A stretch of 33,135 bases of DNA from Candidatus Saccharimonadota bacterium. GTDB lineage: Bacteria > Patescibacteriota > Saccharimonadia > Saccharimonadales > UBA4665. How positions within the stretch are numbered: the first letter of the stretch is position 1; each line of letters opens with the position of its first letter. The stretch covers positions 1-33,135 of the forward strand of contig DAHVVZ010000021.1 in assembly GCA_027357065.1 (NCBI GenBank). Direction: 5' to 3'. A program made the position numbers and the translations under genes. Of this stretch, positions 24,776 through 32,883 are shown piece after piece. The notes under the pieces are model-generated. The model ran no database searches. It saw only the letters and a list, made by a program, of their open reading frames with translations, and was not told the origin of the DNA.

Positions 24776-25927
24776 ATGACTTTTATGACAGCAAACGACA
24801 ATCAGGAAATAAAAATAGCAGTAATTGGAGCTGGAAACTGTTTTTCCGCTCTCTACCAGGGATTTAGCTTTTACAAAGACTCCGATCAGGATAATATTCC
24901 GGGCGTTATGTTCGCGGACATTGGCGGCTATCGTCCAAGTTCAATTAAGGTCGTAGCGGTTTATGATATCGATGCTAGAAAAGTTGGGCTTCCAACCGGC
25001 AAGGCGATATTCTCTAAACCAAACTGCGCCAGAGTTTTTGCTCCTAATGTGCCGGACGGTCCTATCGTTCAAATGGGTCAGCCACTCGATGGTTTTTCGG
25101 ACTACATGTTAAATCAGCCCGAGGATATCGGATTCAGGCTGTCAGATGCCAAGCCTGTAGATATCGTTAAGTCACTTAAAGAAAGTGGTGCCGACATATT
25201 AGTTAATTACCTTCCGGTTGGCTCACAAAAAGCTACCGAATTTTACGCTCAGGCCGCCATTGATGCCGGCGTGGCCTTTTTAAACTGCATACCGGTCTTT
25301 ATCGCTAGCGACCCAAAGTGGGAACAAAAGTTTATTGACGCCAAGCTACCGCTAATTGGCGACGACATGCGCTCCCAGCTCGGTGCCAGTGTTTTAAGTC
25401 AGGTATTACAAGAGCTAGCTTTTGACCGCGGAATGGTTGTAGATTTCCATCAGCAGATCAACATTGGCGGTAATACCGACTTTAACAATATGATGGTTCA
25501 ATCCAGACTCGAAAGTAAAAAGAAGAGTAAAGAAAATGTCATCCGGGCTCAAAACGACCTGCGCGGCATTGAAGTTCCAAAAGACAGCTTATTTGCCGGG
25601 CCCAGTACTTTCTTGCCGTATCTAAAGGACAACAAGGTAGCTTACTTTAATATTAGATTGCGCGGTTTCGGTGATAACCCAGTAACTATTGATGCTAAGC
25701 TATCGGTGCAGGATAGCGAGAACAGCGCCGGAGTAGTGATAGACGCTATTCGCTACCTAAAAGTCGCCCGTGAACTGGGTATTATTGGCGCACTAAGAGG
25801 CCCCAGTGCCTGGACGCAAAAGACCCCTCCGGAGCAGATGATGTACGCTGATGCTAAGGAAGAATGCGAAGCTCTGGCCAACCGTCGTCTTACCGCTTCA
25901 GTCAAGCGCCAGCCAAAAGCTAGCTAA
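24776..25927 (+). CDS. myo-Inositol-1-phosphate synthase
   Basis: A 383-residue enzyme of the Ino1 family, actinobacterial type. It converts glucose-6-phosphate to inositol-1-phosphate with NAD. The Rossmann motif is IAVIGAGNCFSALYQG near the N-terminus. Later family motifs are VNYLPVGSQKATEFYAQAA, FLNCIPVFIAS, LIGDDMRSQLGAS, QINIGGNTDFNNM and the C-terminal FNIRLRGFGDNP. Inositol-1-P feeds mycothiol (through MshA) and inositol lipids. The start is taken as the ATG at 24776, downstream of TAAAGT; the ATG at 24785 is possible and a TTG at 24749 is unlikely. It diverges from a LysR gene. Confidence 0.93.
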   Translation: MTFMTANDNQEIKIAVIGAGNCFSALYQGFSFYKDSDQDNIPGVMFADIGGYRPSSIKVVAVYDIDARKVGLPTGKAIFSKPNCARVFAPNVPDGPIVQMGQPLDGFSDYMLNQPEDIGFRLSDAKPVDIVKSLKESGADILVNYLPVGSQKATEFYAQAAIDAGVAFLNCIPVFIASDPKWEQKFIDAKLPLIGDDMRSQLGASVLSQVLQELAFDRGMVVDFHQQINIGGNTDFNNMMVQSRLESKKKSKENVIRAQNDLRGIEVPKDSLFAGPSTFLPYLKDNKVAYFNIRLRGFGDNPVTIDAKLSVQDSENSAGVVIDAIRYLKVARELGIIGALRGPSAWTQKTPPEQMMYADAKEECEALANRRLTASVKRQPKAS

Positions 25928-25958
25928 GTTAAAAAGATCAATTGATTATTTAATTCGG

Positions 25959-26102
25959 CTACTTGGACTTGTCCCACTTGCCCATGTGGCCCATGTGATG
26001 CATTTTGTGTCTAAAACCTCTTAAAAGAGCTCCTAGGCCAATAAAAAAGATGGCTAGTCCGACAGGTGAACCCCAGCCAAGGATTTCGTGCCAGTTTGTC
26101 AT
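25959..26102 (-). CDS. Small membrane protein with Met/His-rich tail (47 aa)
   Basis: A 47-residue frame with a perfect AAGGAG site 7 bases before the ATG. One helix (about 11-28, GSPVGLAIFFIGLGALL) is followed by RGFRHKMHHMGHMGKW, a cytoplasmic or periplasmic tail with three Met and four His. Tails of this kind often bind copper or other soft metals. The gene lies between inositol-1-phosphate synthase and the next membrane protein gene and is probably co-transcribed with the latter. I recognise no family. Confidence 0.7.
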   Translation of the reverse strand: MTNWHEILGWGSPVGLAIFFIGLGALLRGFRHKMHHMGHMGKWDKSK

Positions 26103-26184
26103 TTTGATACTCCTTATGTTTATATTTTTACTATCCCACTAGAAATATTGGTCGTCAAGTAGAAGCCCTGATTGGGGGTGGTAA

Positions 26185-26793
26185 TCAGGTGCTAAGTGGT
26201 AGTTGCCTAAAGGGGTGTTTAAGTAGCTGTGCAACTGCATAGCTAAGTAAGATGCCAAAAAAGAACTGGAAAAAGAGTGAACTTTCGCTTAAGTAATAAA
26301 CTATGTGAAATTGAGAAAGCATTGCGAAGACCCCAGCCATAAACTGCAGAAACAGTAAGCCAAGGCTAATCCAATCCTTATATATAAGAATTGTCAGCCA
26401 GCCGCCAAAACCAAGCTCGAATAGAAATAAGACGGTGCTGGCTCCGATATGGCTCCAGTTAAAAAAAGAATTTAGGGTGTCGGGAGTTAACAATACTCCT
26501 AGCAAAAGTACGGTCAGAATATTAATTAGCAGAGCTAACTTTTTCAACACGGGCTTATTCTTAGGCAAGGCGTTGGCGGCACGCAATAAAAAGTAGTCAC
26601 ACAGGATAAAGCCGCCGCCGTAAGTTACAGCTGTCGACCAGTGTTCGCCATAAAAACTCAGTCCGCGGTTATTTTTGAAGCCTTTGGTGGTAATAAAGAC
26701 GGTAAGAGTTAGGAGTAGAAAAAAGCTTATTTGCGCTAAAACAATATTGCCGAGCACTGGATTTTTAAGAAAGCGTACGGTCTTTTCTTTCAT
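26185..26793 (-). CDS. Multi-spanning membrane protein of unknown function
   Basis: A 202-residue protein with about six hydrophobic segments and short loops. Notable stretches are NPVLGNIVLAQISF at the N-terminus, FKNNRGLSFYGEHWSTAVTYGGGF, LTPDTLNSFFNWSHIGAST and SQFHIVYYLSESSLFFQ. The NRGLSFYGEHWST segment slightly resembles DUF998-type membrane proteins, but not enough to assign. AGAAGG lies a few bases before the ATG. The stop is TGA, the only TGA stop among the genes in the window. The 47-residue Met/His protein gene follows it on the same strand. Confidence 0.65.
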   Translation of the reverse strand: MKEKTVRFLKNPVLGNIVLAQISFFLLLTLTVFITTKGFKNNRGLSFYGEHWSTAVTYGGGFILCDYFLLRAANALPKNKPVLKKLALLINILTVLLLGVLLTPDTLNSFFNWSHIGASTVLFLFELGFGGWLTILIYKDWISLGLLFLQFMAGVFAMLSQFHIVYYLSESSLFFQFFFGILLSYAVAQLLKHPFRQLPLST

Positions 26794-27148
26794 AAACCTT
26801 CTTTAATTCTATGTCGCTCTAGGTATTTCTGGTCGCTAATTGCAACTCTTTTAGTACCTCTAGCAAGCTTAATTATCTATCTAAATCTATTTTAATCCAT
26901 TATTTATATTTAAAAAATCCATCTATTTCGCTCCGCTTATTAAGAATCTAGCGTTATGTCAATAGCTCTTAACCAGTTTTGCCTTGAATGGAAGAGATAG
27001 ATGCTAGTGCGGCTCTTTAAAAGACAATTTATCTGCGCTTCTGAGTTAATACAGATACGACTTCAAGATAAATATTAACTTTAATGATTAAAGAAGCATA
27101 TGATATTGATATGTTAAAGGCTACAGATGTTTACAGATAGGAGTACCA
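26794..27148. promoter_or_regulatory. 355-base divergent intergenic region
   Basis: A/T-rich region between a minus-strand membrane protein gene and the UPF0104 gene. No substantial gene is present. Close to the latter, TTAACT (27075-27080), 18 bases and TATGAT (27099-27104) form a possible promoter. Six bases later an ATG (27111) opens a 9-codon frame whose TAG (27138-27140) overlaps the Shine-Dalgarno site of the UPF0104 gene. Confidence 0.45.
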
Positions 27149-28162
27149 GTGAAGCGCTATAAGATTAGCACCATTCTATCGGTTCTTGGGCTCATTGGCT
27201 TAATAATTATCTTTTATATTAACCGGGGCCAGCTAAAGAGCGTGTTTCATCTCTTAGGAGATCTGCGCTGGTACGTTATAGTTTTGGTTTGCGTAGTTCA
27301 GATATTTAGTTATTGGGTTAACGGTCTCTACTACCGTTCGATTCTTAGGATATTTGGTTACGAGATTAGTATTAAGCGTCTATTCGAAGGCGCGCTGGCG
27401 ACAAACTTCGTTAACTATATCCTGCCGACGGCCGGAATGGCCGGAGCCGGATTCTTGTCGCAAGTCCTAGCTAAAGAAGTTCCGCGCGGCAAAAGCGTGC
27501 TAACGCAGCTGATGCGCTACGCGCTGAGTGCGCTTGCGGTTTTAATTATGATGCCTCTGGGATTCGTTTTAATTTTGCTCAGCCATGACTCAGCGCACCC
27601 AATCGTCAGAGTAACCATTATTTCCGCTTTAGTAATTACCGTTCTGGCTTTTATAATCGTTGGTTTTATCTACCAGGAAAAGCTTCTCCGACACTTCCTA
27701 AAGTGGCTAATTAACAGCCTGAAGCGAATATTCCCGAAAATTAATATTAATGGTGTGCGCAATTTTATCGACGACTTTTATGCTGGTTTTCATGCCATGG
27801 TCAAGCAAAAGCGAAACATGCTGATTCCCTTTTCCTGGTCAATTAACTATATCCTGATTGAAATAGGCACCTTTTATATGGCCTTTCTAGCTTTTGGAAA
27901 AGTTATTGATCCGGGCATCGCAATTATGGCCTACCTGTTCGCAAACATTGCCAGCATCCTTGGTGGAGTATTCTTTTCGGTAGGAGTTTTTGAAGTCGGC
28001 ATGGCCGGGACGCTAGTCGCTCTGGGACAGCCATTTGCGTTTGCGGTTTCGGTAACCGCCCTATATAGAGTACTGAATCTGCTTATTGGTTTGCCGCCGG
28101 GAGCCTTTTACTACCGTAAATTTCTGCCAAAGAAAACCGCCGGGCAAAACTCGACTGTTTAA
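27149..28162 (+). CDS. UPF0104 / flippase-like integral membrane protein
   Basis: A 337-residue membrane protein with about eight hydrophobic helices. It has the UPF0104 (lysylphosphatidylglycerol synthase TM region) signatures: NGLYYRSILRIFG, then LFEGALATNFVNYILPTAGMAGAGF and, near the C-terminus, SVGVFEVGMAGTLVALGQP and ALYRVLNLLIGLPPGAFYY. Such proteins are thought to flip or export lipid-linked material, and in MprF the same module moves aminoacyl lipids. The start is the GTG at 27149 with AGGAG 5 bases upstream. It converges on the ABC transporter with 5 bases between stops. Confidence 0.88.
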   Translation: MKRYKISTILSVLGLIGLIIIFYINRGQLKSVFHLLGDLRWYVIVLVCVVQIFSYWVNGLYYRSILRIFGYEISIKRLFEGALATNFVNYILPTAGMAGAGFLSQVLAKEVPRGKSVLTQLMRYALSALAVLIMMPLGFVLILLSHDSAHPIVRVTIISALVITVLAFIIVGFIYQEKLLRHFLKWLINSLKRIFPKININGVRNFIDDFYAGFHAMVKQKRNMLIPFSWSINYILIEIGTFYMAFLAFGKVIDPGIAIMAYLFANIASILGGVFFSVGVFEVGMAGTLVALGQPFAFAVSVTALYRVLNLLIGLPPGAFYYRKFLPKKTAGQNSTV

Positions 28163-28167
28163 GAAAA

Positions 28168-29949
28168 CTACTGCTCGGCAATGCCAAACTCCTTGAGCTT
28201 ACGCTGGCCGGCATCAGATTTCACTTGTTGCAGATTTAATAGTTGGGCGTAAATACCGCCAGTCTTGGCCAGCTCTTCTGGCGACCCGATTTCATTTATC
28301 TTACCGTTCTTTAAAGTAATGACGGTGTCTACATGCTGAATCGTACTTAAGCGGTGGGCAATAATTAAGGTCGTGCGATTTTCCATTAATCTAGTGAGCG
28401 CTTGTTGAACTTTTTGCTCGCTACGGCTGTCTAAACTACTGGTGGCTTCATCTAAAATTAGAATCGGCGCATCTTTTAGAATAGCGCGCGCTATTGCGAT
28501 ACGCTGCTTTTGTCCACCGGAGAGTTTTACGCCATGCTCGCCAATCTCGCTGTCATAGCCCTTTTCGTACTTTACGATAAACTCATGGGCATTAGCATCT
28601 TTGGCGGCGGCTATGACCTGCTCCTCGCTAGCCAGCGGGTTAGCATAGGCAATATTTTCCCGGATAGTCCCAGAAAATAAGGCCGGATCCTGGAACACTA
28701 CGCCGATGGCCTCGCGCACACTGGACTGGGTTACTGTGTTGATGTCTTGACCGTCAATACAAATTCTTCCGGCGCTAACCTCATAGAACCTCAGCAGTAA
28801 GCTGGAAATTGTAGTTTTTCCTTCGCCACTTTCACCTACTAAAGCCACCTTGGTATTGGGTAGTAATGTGAAATTAATATTTTTTAACACCAGCTCGTGG
28901 TCATATCCGAACGAAACGTTTTCGAAACTCACCTTGCCTTGTTTAAGCTTTAGCGGCCGCGCGCCTGGGTGATCGGCAATGGCCGGCTGGATATCCATAA
29001 TTTTGAAGTAATCTTTGGTATTCGCTACAGCACGCTGCGACTGGTCTACTAAAAAACTAATGCTGAAGATTGGAATCCGAATTAACATTGCGTACTGGAT
29101 TAAGAGCACCATGGTGCCAAGACCATATACCCCGTGAGCCGTTTCGACAAAGATGTAGACGAAAACAATCAAGAAGATAAAATTGAGGATTAGGCGTCGG
29201 ATAATATCTTGCCGGTGCCAAAAACGGCTTTGCGGCTTTGTAGTTGAGACGATTTTGCGGTAGTGGCGTTTAAAATTATTTAGTTCACGACCCTCTTGAA
29301 GATAACTCTTAACCACTCGCACCTGATTAATCGCCTCGGCAAAACGACCGCTTGCCTCATCCGACTCCAGATTGATGGTCTTCTGGTATTTTTGCCAGCG
29401 GTTACTAGACTTGGCGGTCAGGATTATGAATATCGGGTAAAGAGCTAGTAGCATTAAAGCGACTTGCCAGGAGTAATAGGCAACGATTAGCAGCGAAAAG
29501 ATAGTGCTGAAAATAAACTGCAGGAAGTTATTGCTCATCATCTGGATGAAGTCAGCAATCTGGTAAATCCCCCGATTCATACGGTTAATAATCTTGCCAG
29601 TTAATTCCATGTCGAAGTAGGCTTGTGGCAGACTAAGCAAATGCTCATAATAGCGCTGGCTCATAAAACGCTGTAGCTTAACCGATAAGATGTCTCCTAA
29701 ATAGCCGCCAAAGTTACTAAGCAAAGTCTGAAGCACGTCGGTCACGAAGATTAAAATGGCAAAGACCGCAACTAGGGTAACATCCGCTTTACCGCCTTTT
29801 AGCAGATTGGTAATTTGATCAATTGCGCCTTTGGTAAAGAGCGGCTGCATCTGCGCAACGACAGCCATTAAAATAGTGAAGATGCTGACGCCCAAATAAT
29901 AGCGCCACAACTTACGCGCAAAACGCAAAATCCGCAAAATCTGTTTCAT
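28168..29949 (-). CDS. ABC exporter, fused permease and ATPase (MsbA/LmrA type)
   Basis: A 593-residue half-transporter. Residues about 1-310 are the six-helix membrane domain and about 335-570 the ATPase. Walker A is GESGEGKTT (372-380), the signature LSGGQ is at 476-480, Walker B is ILILDE (496-501) and the H-loop is IIAHRLS. It probably works as a homodimer exporting a lipid or peptide; the substrate is unknown. TATAGT on the minus strand (29964-29959) lies 9 bases before the ATG. GAGGT directly abuts the start, too close to be an ordinary ribosome site, so the transcript may be nearly leaderless. Confidence 0.93.
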   Translation of the reverse strand: MKQILRILRFARKLWRYYLGVSIFTILMAVVAQMQPLFTKGAIDQITNLLKGGKADVTLVAVFAILIFVTDVLQTLLSNFGGYLGDILSVKLQRFMSQRYYEHLLSLPQAYFDMELTGKIINRMNRGIYQIADFIQMMSNNFLQFIFSTIFSLLIVAYYSWQVALMLLALYPIFIILTAKSSNRWQKYQKTINLESDEASGRFAEAINQVRVVKSYLQEGRELNNFKRHYRKIVSTTKPQSRFWHRQDIIRRLILNFIFLIVFVYIFVETAHGVYGLGTMVLLIQYAMLIRIPIFSISFLVDQSQRAVANTKDYFKIMDIQPAIADHPGARPLKLKQGKVSFENVSFGYDHELVLKNINFTLLPNTKVALVGESGEGKTTISSLLLRFYEVSAGRICIDGQDINTVTQSSVREAIGVVFQDPALFSGTIRENIAYANPLASEEQVIAAAKDANAHEFIVKYEKGYDSEIGEHGVKLSGGQKQRIAIARAILKDAPILILDEATSSLDSRSEQKVQQALTRLMENRTTLIIAHRLSTIQHVDTVITLKNGKINEIGSPEELAKTGGIYAQLLNLQQVKSDAGQRKLKEFGIAEQ

Positions 29950-30084
29950 ACCTCAAACACTATAACTTAGATACGCCTATTTTTATGAGCAAATCTTATC
30001 TTGGGTCTTTTTTAATTAAGCTCGTTTTGCTTATTAATGTTTAAAGAGGTAGTAAAATCATTTTTGCTGGAATTAAATTCGACT

Positions 30085-30096
30085 TAAAATAAGCTT
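30085..30096 (+). promoter_or_regulatory. -10 box before the DUF1801 gene
   Basis: TAAAAT (30085-30090) ends 6 bases before the ATG at 30097, which has no Shine-Dalgarno site. This fits a leaderless start. Confidence 0.5.
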
Positions 30097-30516
30097 ATGG
30101 ATTCGAAAGGGTTGCAAGTGAGCGACAAATCGGCAGCTGAACAAATCGGCGCCATCATTCAAAAGCAGTCTGACTGGCGCGGCATCCGGCTTAAGCAATT
30201 ACGCCGAATCATCCTAAGTGCCGATGTCGAGTTAACTGAAGAAATTAAATGGCGCATGCGCTCCCGCCCGGAAGGAATCCCGGTCTGGTCCAGCAACGGC
30301 ATTGTCTGTTTTGCAAACATCCTTAAAAACAGCGTCAGACTGACCTTTCCTAAAGGTGCCCAGCTTAACGATCCGCTCAAATTATTTAACTCCAGACTCG
30401 ATAGCCGTACGGTACGTGCCATAGATTATTTTCAAGATTCTGATGCCAATGCCGCTTCAGAGGTTGCTCTAAAAACTTTAATCGAGACGGTGGCCAAACT
30501 TAATCAGAAGCAGTAA
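30097..30516 (+). CDS. DUF1801 family protein (YdhG-like)
   Basis: A 139-residue DUF1801 protein. It has the family motifs DWRGIRLKQLRRIIL, EEIKWRMRS, IPVWSSNGIVCFAN, VRLTFPKGAQL, DPLKLFN and AIDYF. The fold is a small alpha/beta domain; the biochemical role is unknown. The ATG at 30097 would be leaderless (TAAAAT 6 bases upstream). A GTG at 30118 has AAAGGG 7 bases upstream and may be an alternative start, which would lose seven residues outside the conserved domain. Confidence 0.88.
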   Translation: MDSKGLQVSDKSAAEQIGAIIQKQSDWRGIRLKQLRRIILSADVELTEEIKWRMRSRPEGIPVWSSNGIVCFANILKNSVRLTFPKGAQLNDPLKLFNSRLDSRTVRAIDYFQDSDANAASEVALKTLIETVAKLNQKQ

Positions 30517-30539
30517 GCACTTTTAGCTTTAGCGAACTT

Positions 30540-31190
30540 CTAAGGCTCTGTTAATTGAAGCATCGCTAGTGGCAGCATGATTAGGGCCAGTCCGCAGGCC
30601 ATGATAAATAAAGCTTGAGAAATAAGAGTGGCTCTATTTAATCCGACGCTGGCTATTAAAAATAGACCACTAATGCTCCAGATCCAAAACGTATAGTTTA
30701 AACACCGCGCCAGACAACTCTTCGCTGTTTCTTTACCTCTAGCTTTAAAGTAAGCGAGGCTCTTATATAGAGCGTAAAACAGACCAAGCGCTGCAATAAT
30801 GCTTGCCAGATCATGAATAGAAAAGATTTGTACCGGAGATATGCCACAAGCCGAGATGCTCTCGTCGCAGCGGTTAGATATTGGCGTCGTTGCCTCGAAT
30901 AAGGTCGCTACGCCAAAAACTAGATAACCTATTAATGCGCTACGCTTGCGCGGTGGCTGAATTAGTTTAAGTAGTCTTAAGCCGATTATAATAACCACCG
31001 TTGCCGTTAAAGCGTCTCCTAAAATAAACACCCAGGCATAAGGTTTAGAATAAACTTCAAGCACACTTAGGTAATTATCGTTTAGTGCGCTAGGATCTAA
31101 CCAATATCCTAGCGGCCATATGTTATAAATAACGGCCGTTAGAATACTCAGTTTTAGAATTATCTTACCTGCAGGGCTTTTAATCTTCAC
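30540..31190 (-). CDS. DUF998-like membrane protein
   Basis: A 216-residue membrane protein with about six hydrophobic segments. The N-terminus has IYNIWPLGYWLDPSALNDNYLSVLEVYSKPYAWVF, similar to DUF998 proteins, followed by two extracytoplasmic-looking stretches, one with NRCDESISACG (a possible disulfide). DUF998 has no known activity. The start is GTG at 31190, with TATATT (31201-31196) ending 5 bases upstream, which suggests a leaderless mRNA. It is convergent with the DUF1801 gene. Confidence 0.65.
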   Translation of the reverse strand: MKIKSPAGKIILKLSILTAVIYNIWPLGYWLDPSALNDNYLSVLEVYSKPYAWVFILGDALTATVVIIIGLRLLKLIQPPRKRSALIGYLVFGVATLFEATTPISNRCDESISACGISPVQIFSIHDLASIIAALGLFYALYKSLAYFKARGKETAKSCLARCLNYTFWIWSISGLFLIASVGLNRATLISQALFIMACGLALIMLPLAMLQLTEP

Positions 31191-31195
31191 TGTCT

Positions 31196-31201
31196 AATAT
31201 A
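31196..31201 (-). promoter_or_regulatory. -10 box of the DUF998-like gene
   Basis: TATATT on the minus strand, 5 bases from the GTG start codon. No Shine-Dalgarno site is present. Confidence 0.45.
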
Positions 31202-31328
31202 ATCAAACTTTTACTTATTAAGCTCAAGCTCTAAACTGTCTACAAGGTTATTTTGGTGCGGAGACGGATACTACCAATAGCGTTACTACAAGATTACTTA
31301 AGAACTAGGCGCCAGCCGGACTGTAACA

Positions 31329-31362
31329 TTTACTTTTTATTATTTTATTGTATAATAACTCC
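31329..31362 (+). promoter_or_regulatory. Promoter of the mTERF-like gene
   Basis: TTTACT (31329-31334), a 16-base spacer and a perfect TATAAT (31351-31356) end 6 bases before the ATG at 31363. Transcription would start at the start codon itself. Confidence 0.65.
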
Positions 31363-32883
31363 ATGTATTCGCCTGAACTATCCATCGAGCACCGGGAGTG
31401 GGAAGAAGATCTTTTTACTGAGTCGGATAAGGATTTCCTAACTAATCTGGGTTGTCCGTTTGACGCCAATATTCAAGATTGCGTTAGCCTAGAGAACCTG
31501 AACGAACTACTCGAGAAAGCTTTTGTTTCTGGGGAGAACGAGAACGGCGAGCTTGACATAGAAGAGCTAAACGCCAGGATAGAGTTTTTTGATCATTTTG
31601 CGCTTTTGCAAAGCTCGACTAGGGAGGCGTTGATCCACCATCCCGAGTGGCCGCTGACCCGTAAGTCCGTTATTGGTGTGCTCCGACTGATACATAACAC
31701 AGAAGGAGTGAACATTGTTTCGGCTTTAGATCATTACCCCAAACTTTTAAGTATCGAACCTTCTGTTTTAAAATTCCGCATGGATAACATCACCGGGTCC
31801 GGTGTTAAGTTGGCGCGGGTATTAAATAAGTTTAGTCCGGCCTTAGGCCTGTCTAGTAATACTTTCAATAGCAAGCTTGACGAACTTACTCAACTAAAGC
31901 TAAATGCACGGCAAGTAGTCACTATTTACCCGCCGGTAGTAGGCATGTCAAGCAGTGAAGTTAATTTTATGCTGAAGGGCTATTCCCAACTTGGTCTTGA
32001 TGCAATTAAGCTAATTAACGAAGAGCCGAATATGCTACGTCCGAATAAGGTAGCGCAGGCAAAAACTAAAATGTTTCATCTCAGAGAGCTCGGCTTAAAT
32101 GCGCCGATGGCAGTTAATAATTTCCCGCCGCTACTAACCGTCATATCTATCGAATTAACCAAAAAAGTTATGAGGGAGCTCCAAGAGATTGGCCTTGATG
32201 CGCAGCTAGTTATGAATAAATTTCCGCTGTACGCCATGACGCTTCGTGTCGAAGATTTCAAGAATGCTCAGGATAAATTTACGCGATTAGGTTTGGACGC
32301 CAAGAGAGTAATCGAAGGTGATGCATCGCTTGTCACTAAACCAGAGGAAGCAATTGCCCTTAGAATGGCAGAAATCGCTGACCTAGATCTTGACCCGGCT
32401 AACTTATTAAACAGCTGTCCAGAACTGATGCATGTGTCTTCAAAAGCTTTAAAAACCAGGCATCGGGTTATAGCCAGTGCGGCGCGTGCCTGGGGCGTAA
32501 CAGATTATCTAAAGACGGCTAATGATATCATTGAGAAATATCCACCATTGCTAAGCTTTACCTCTGATCGTCTTCGGGTTATAGAGCGCATTCTGAGCCA
32601 AAGTCTAGAACCCGGCAGCCGACTTGAACTCTCCCACATCAAGGATCTGGTCCGCTTCCAGTTAGAGCCTACGGTTGCCGGTTATCTGGAAGCAAAAGAC
32701 AGTTTGCCGTTGCGGCCCGAACGCCTTATTTATCAAAGTAGTAGGTTCCGTAAACTAGATAAAGTAGGTTTACTAAAGATCATCTTCGACCCCAAAAACG
32801 CCTCTGACCCGGTAATCAAAACCTTTATGCGTGGCCGCGCAAGAAACAACAAACCAACTGAAAATTACCACGAACACATCTAG
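31363..32883 (+). CDS. mTERF-like helical repeat protein
   Basis: A 506-residue soluble protein. After an acidic N-terminal region (about 1-90), nine tandem units of 32-40 residues begin near residues 121, 154, 186, 218, 251, 284, 317, 349 and 389. Most open with hydrophobic-N-x-F/Y-P-x-L, such as LDHYPKLL, VNNFPPLL and IIEKYPPLL, and end in LGLDA/LNA. This resembles the mTERF (mitochondrial transcription terminator) repeat, a three-helix unit with a conserved proline that forms a nucleic-acid-binding superhelix. The C-terminus (about 420-506) is basic. The ATG at 31363 is chosen over TTG 31348, since a TATAAT lies between them. It abuts the WhiB gene tail-to-tail. The role in bacteria is unknown; DNA or RNA binding is the family expectation. 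Confidence 0.75.
   Translation: MYSPELSIEHREWEEDLFTESDKDFLTNLGCPFDANIQDCVSLENLNELLEKAFVSGENENGELDIEELNARIEFFDHFALLQSSTREALIHHPEWPLTRKSVIGVLRLIHNTEGVNIVSALDHYPKLLSIEPSVLKFRMDNITGSGVKLARVLNKFSPALGLSSNTFNSKLDELTQLKLNARQVVTIYPPVVGMSSSEVNFMLKGYSQLGLDAIKLINEEPNMLRPNKVAQAKTKMFHLRELGLNAPMAVNNFPPLLTVISIELTKKVMRELQEIGLDAQLVMNKFPLYAMTLRVEDFKNAQDKFTRLGLDAKRVIEGDASLVTKPEEAIALRMAEIADLDLDPANLLNSCPELMHVSSKALKTRHRVIASAARAWGVTDYLKTANDIIEKYPPLLSFTSDRLRVIERILSQSLEPGSRLELSHIKDLVRFQLEPTVAGYLEAKDSLPLRPERLIYQSSRFRKLDKVGLLKIIFDPKNASDPVIKTFMRGRARNNKPTENYHEHI

Noticed and set aside
26179-26187. TGA at 26185-26187 as a sense codon
   Set aside because: Reading through soon meets another TGA and would run into the ribosome-site region of the next small gene, with no recognisable domain gained.
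30159-30422. Minus-strand open frame inside the DUF1801 gene
   Set aside because: The plus-strand frame has all DUF1801 motifs; the antisense frame is a by-product.
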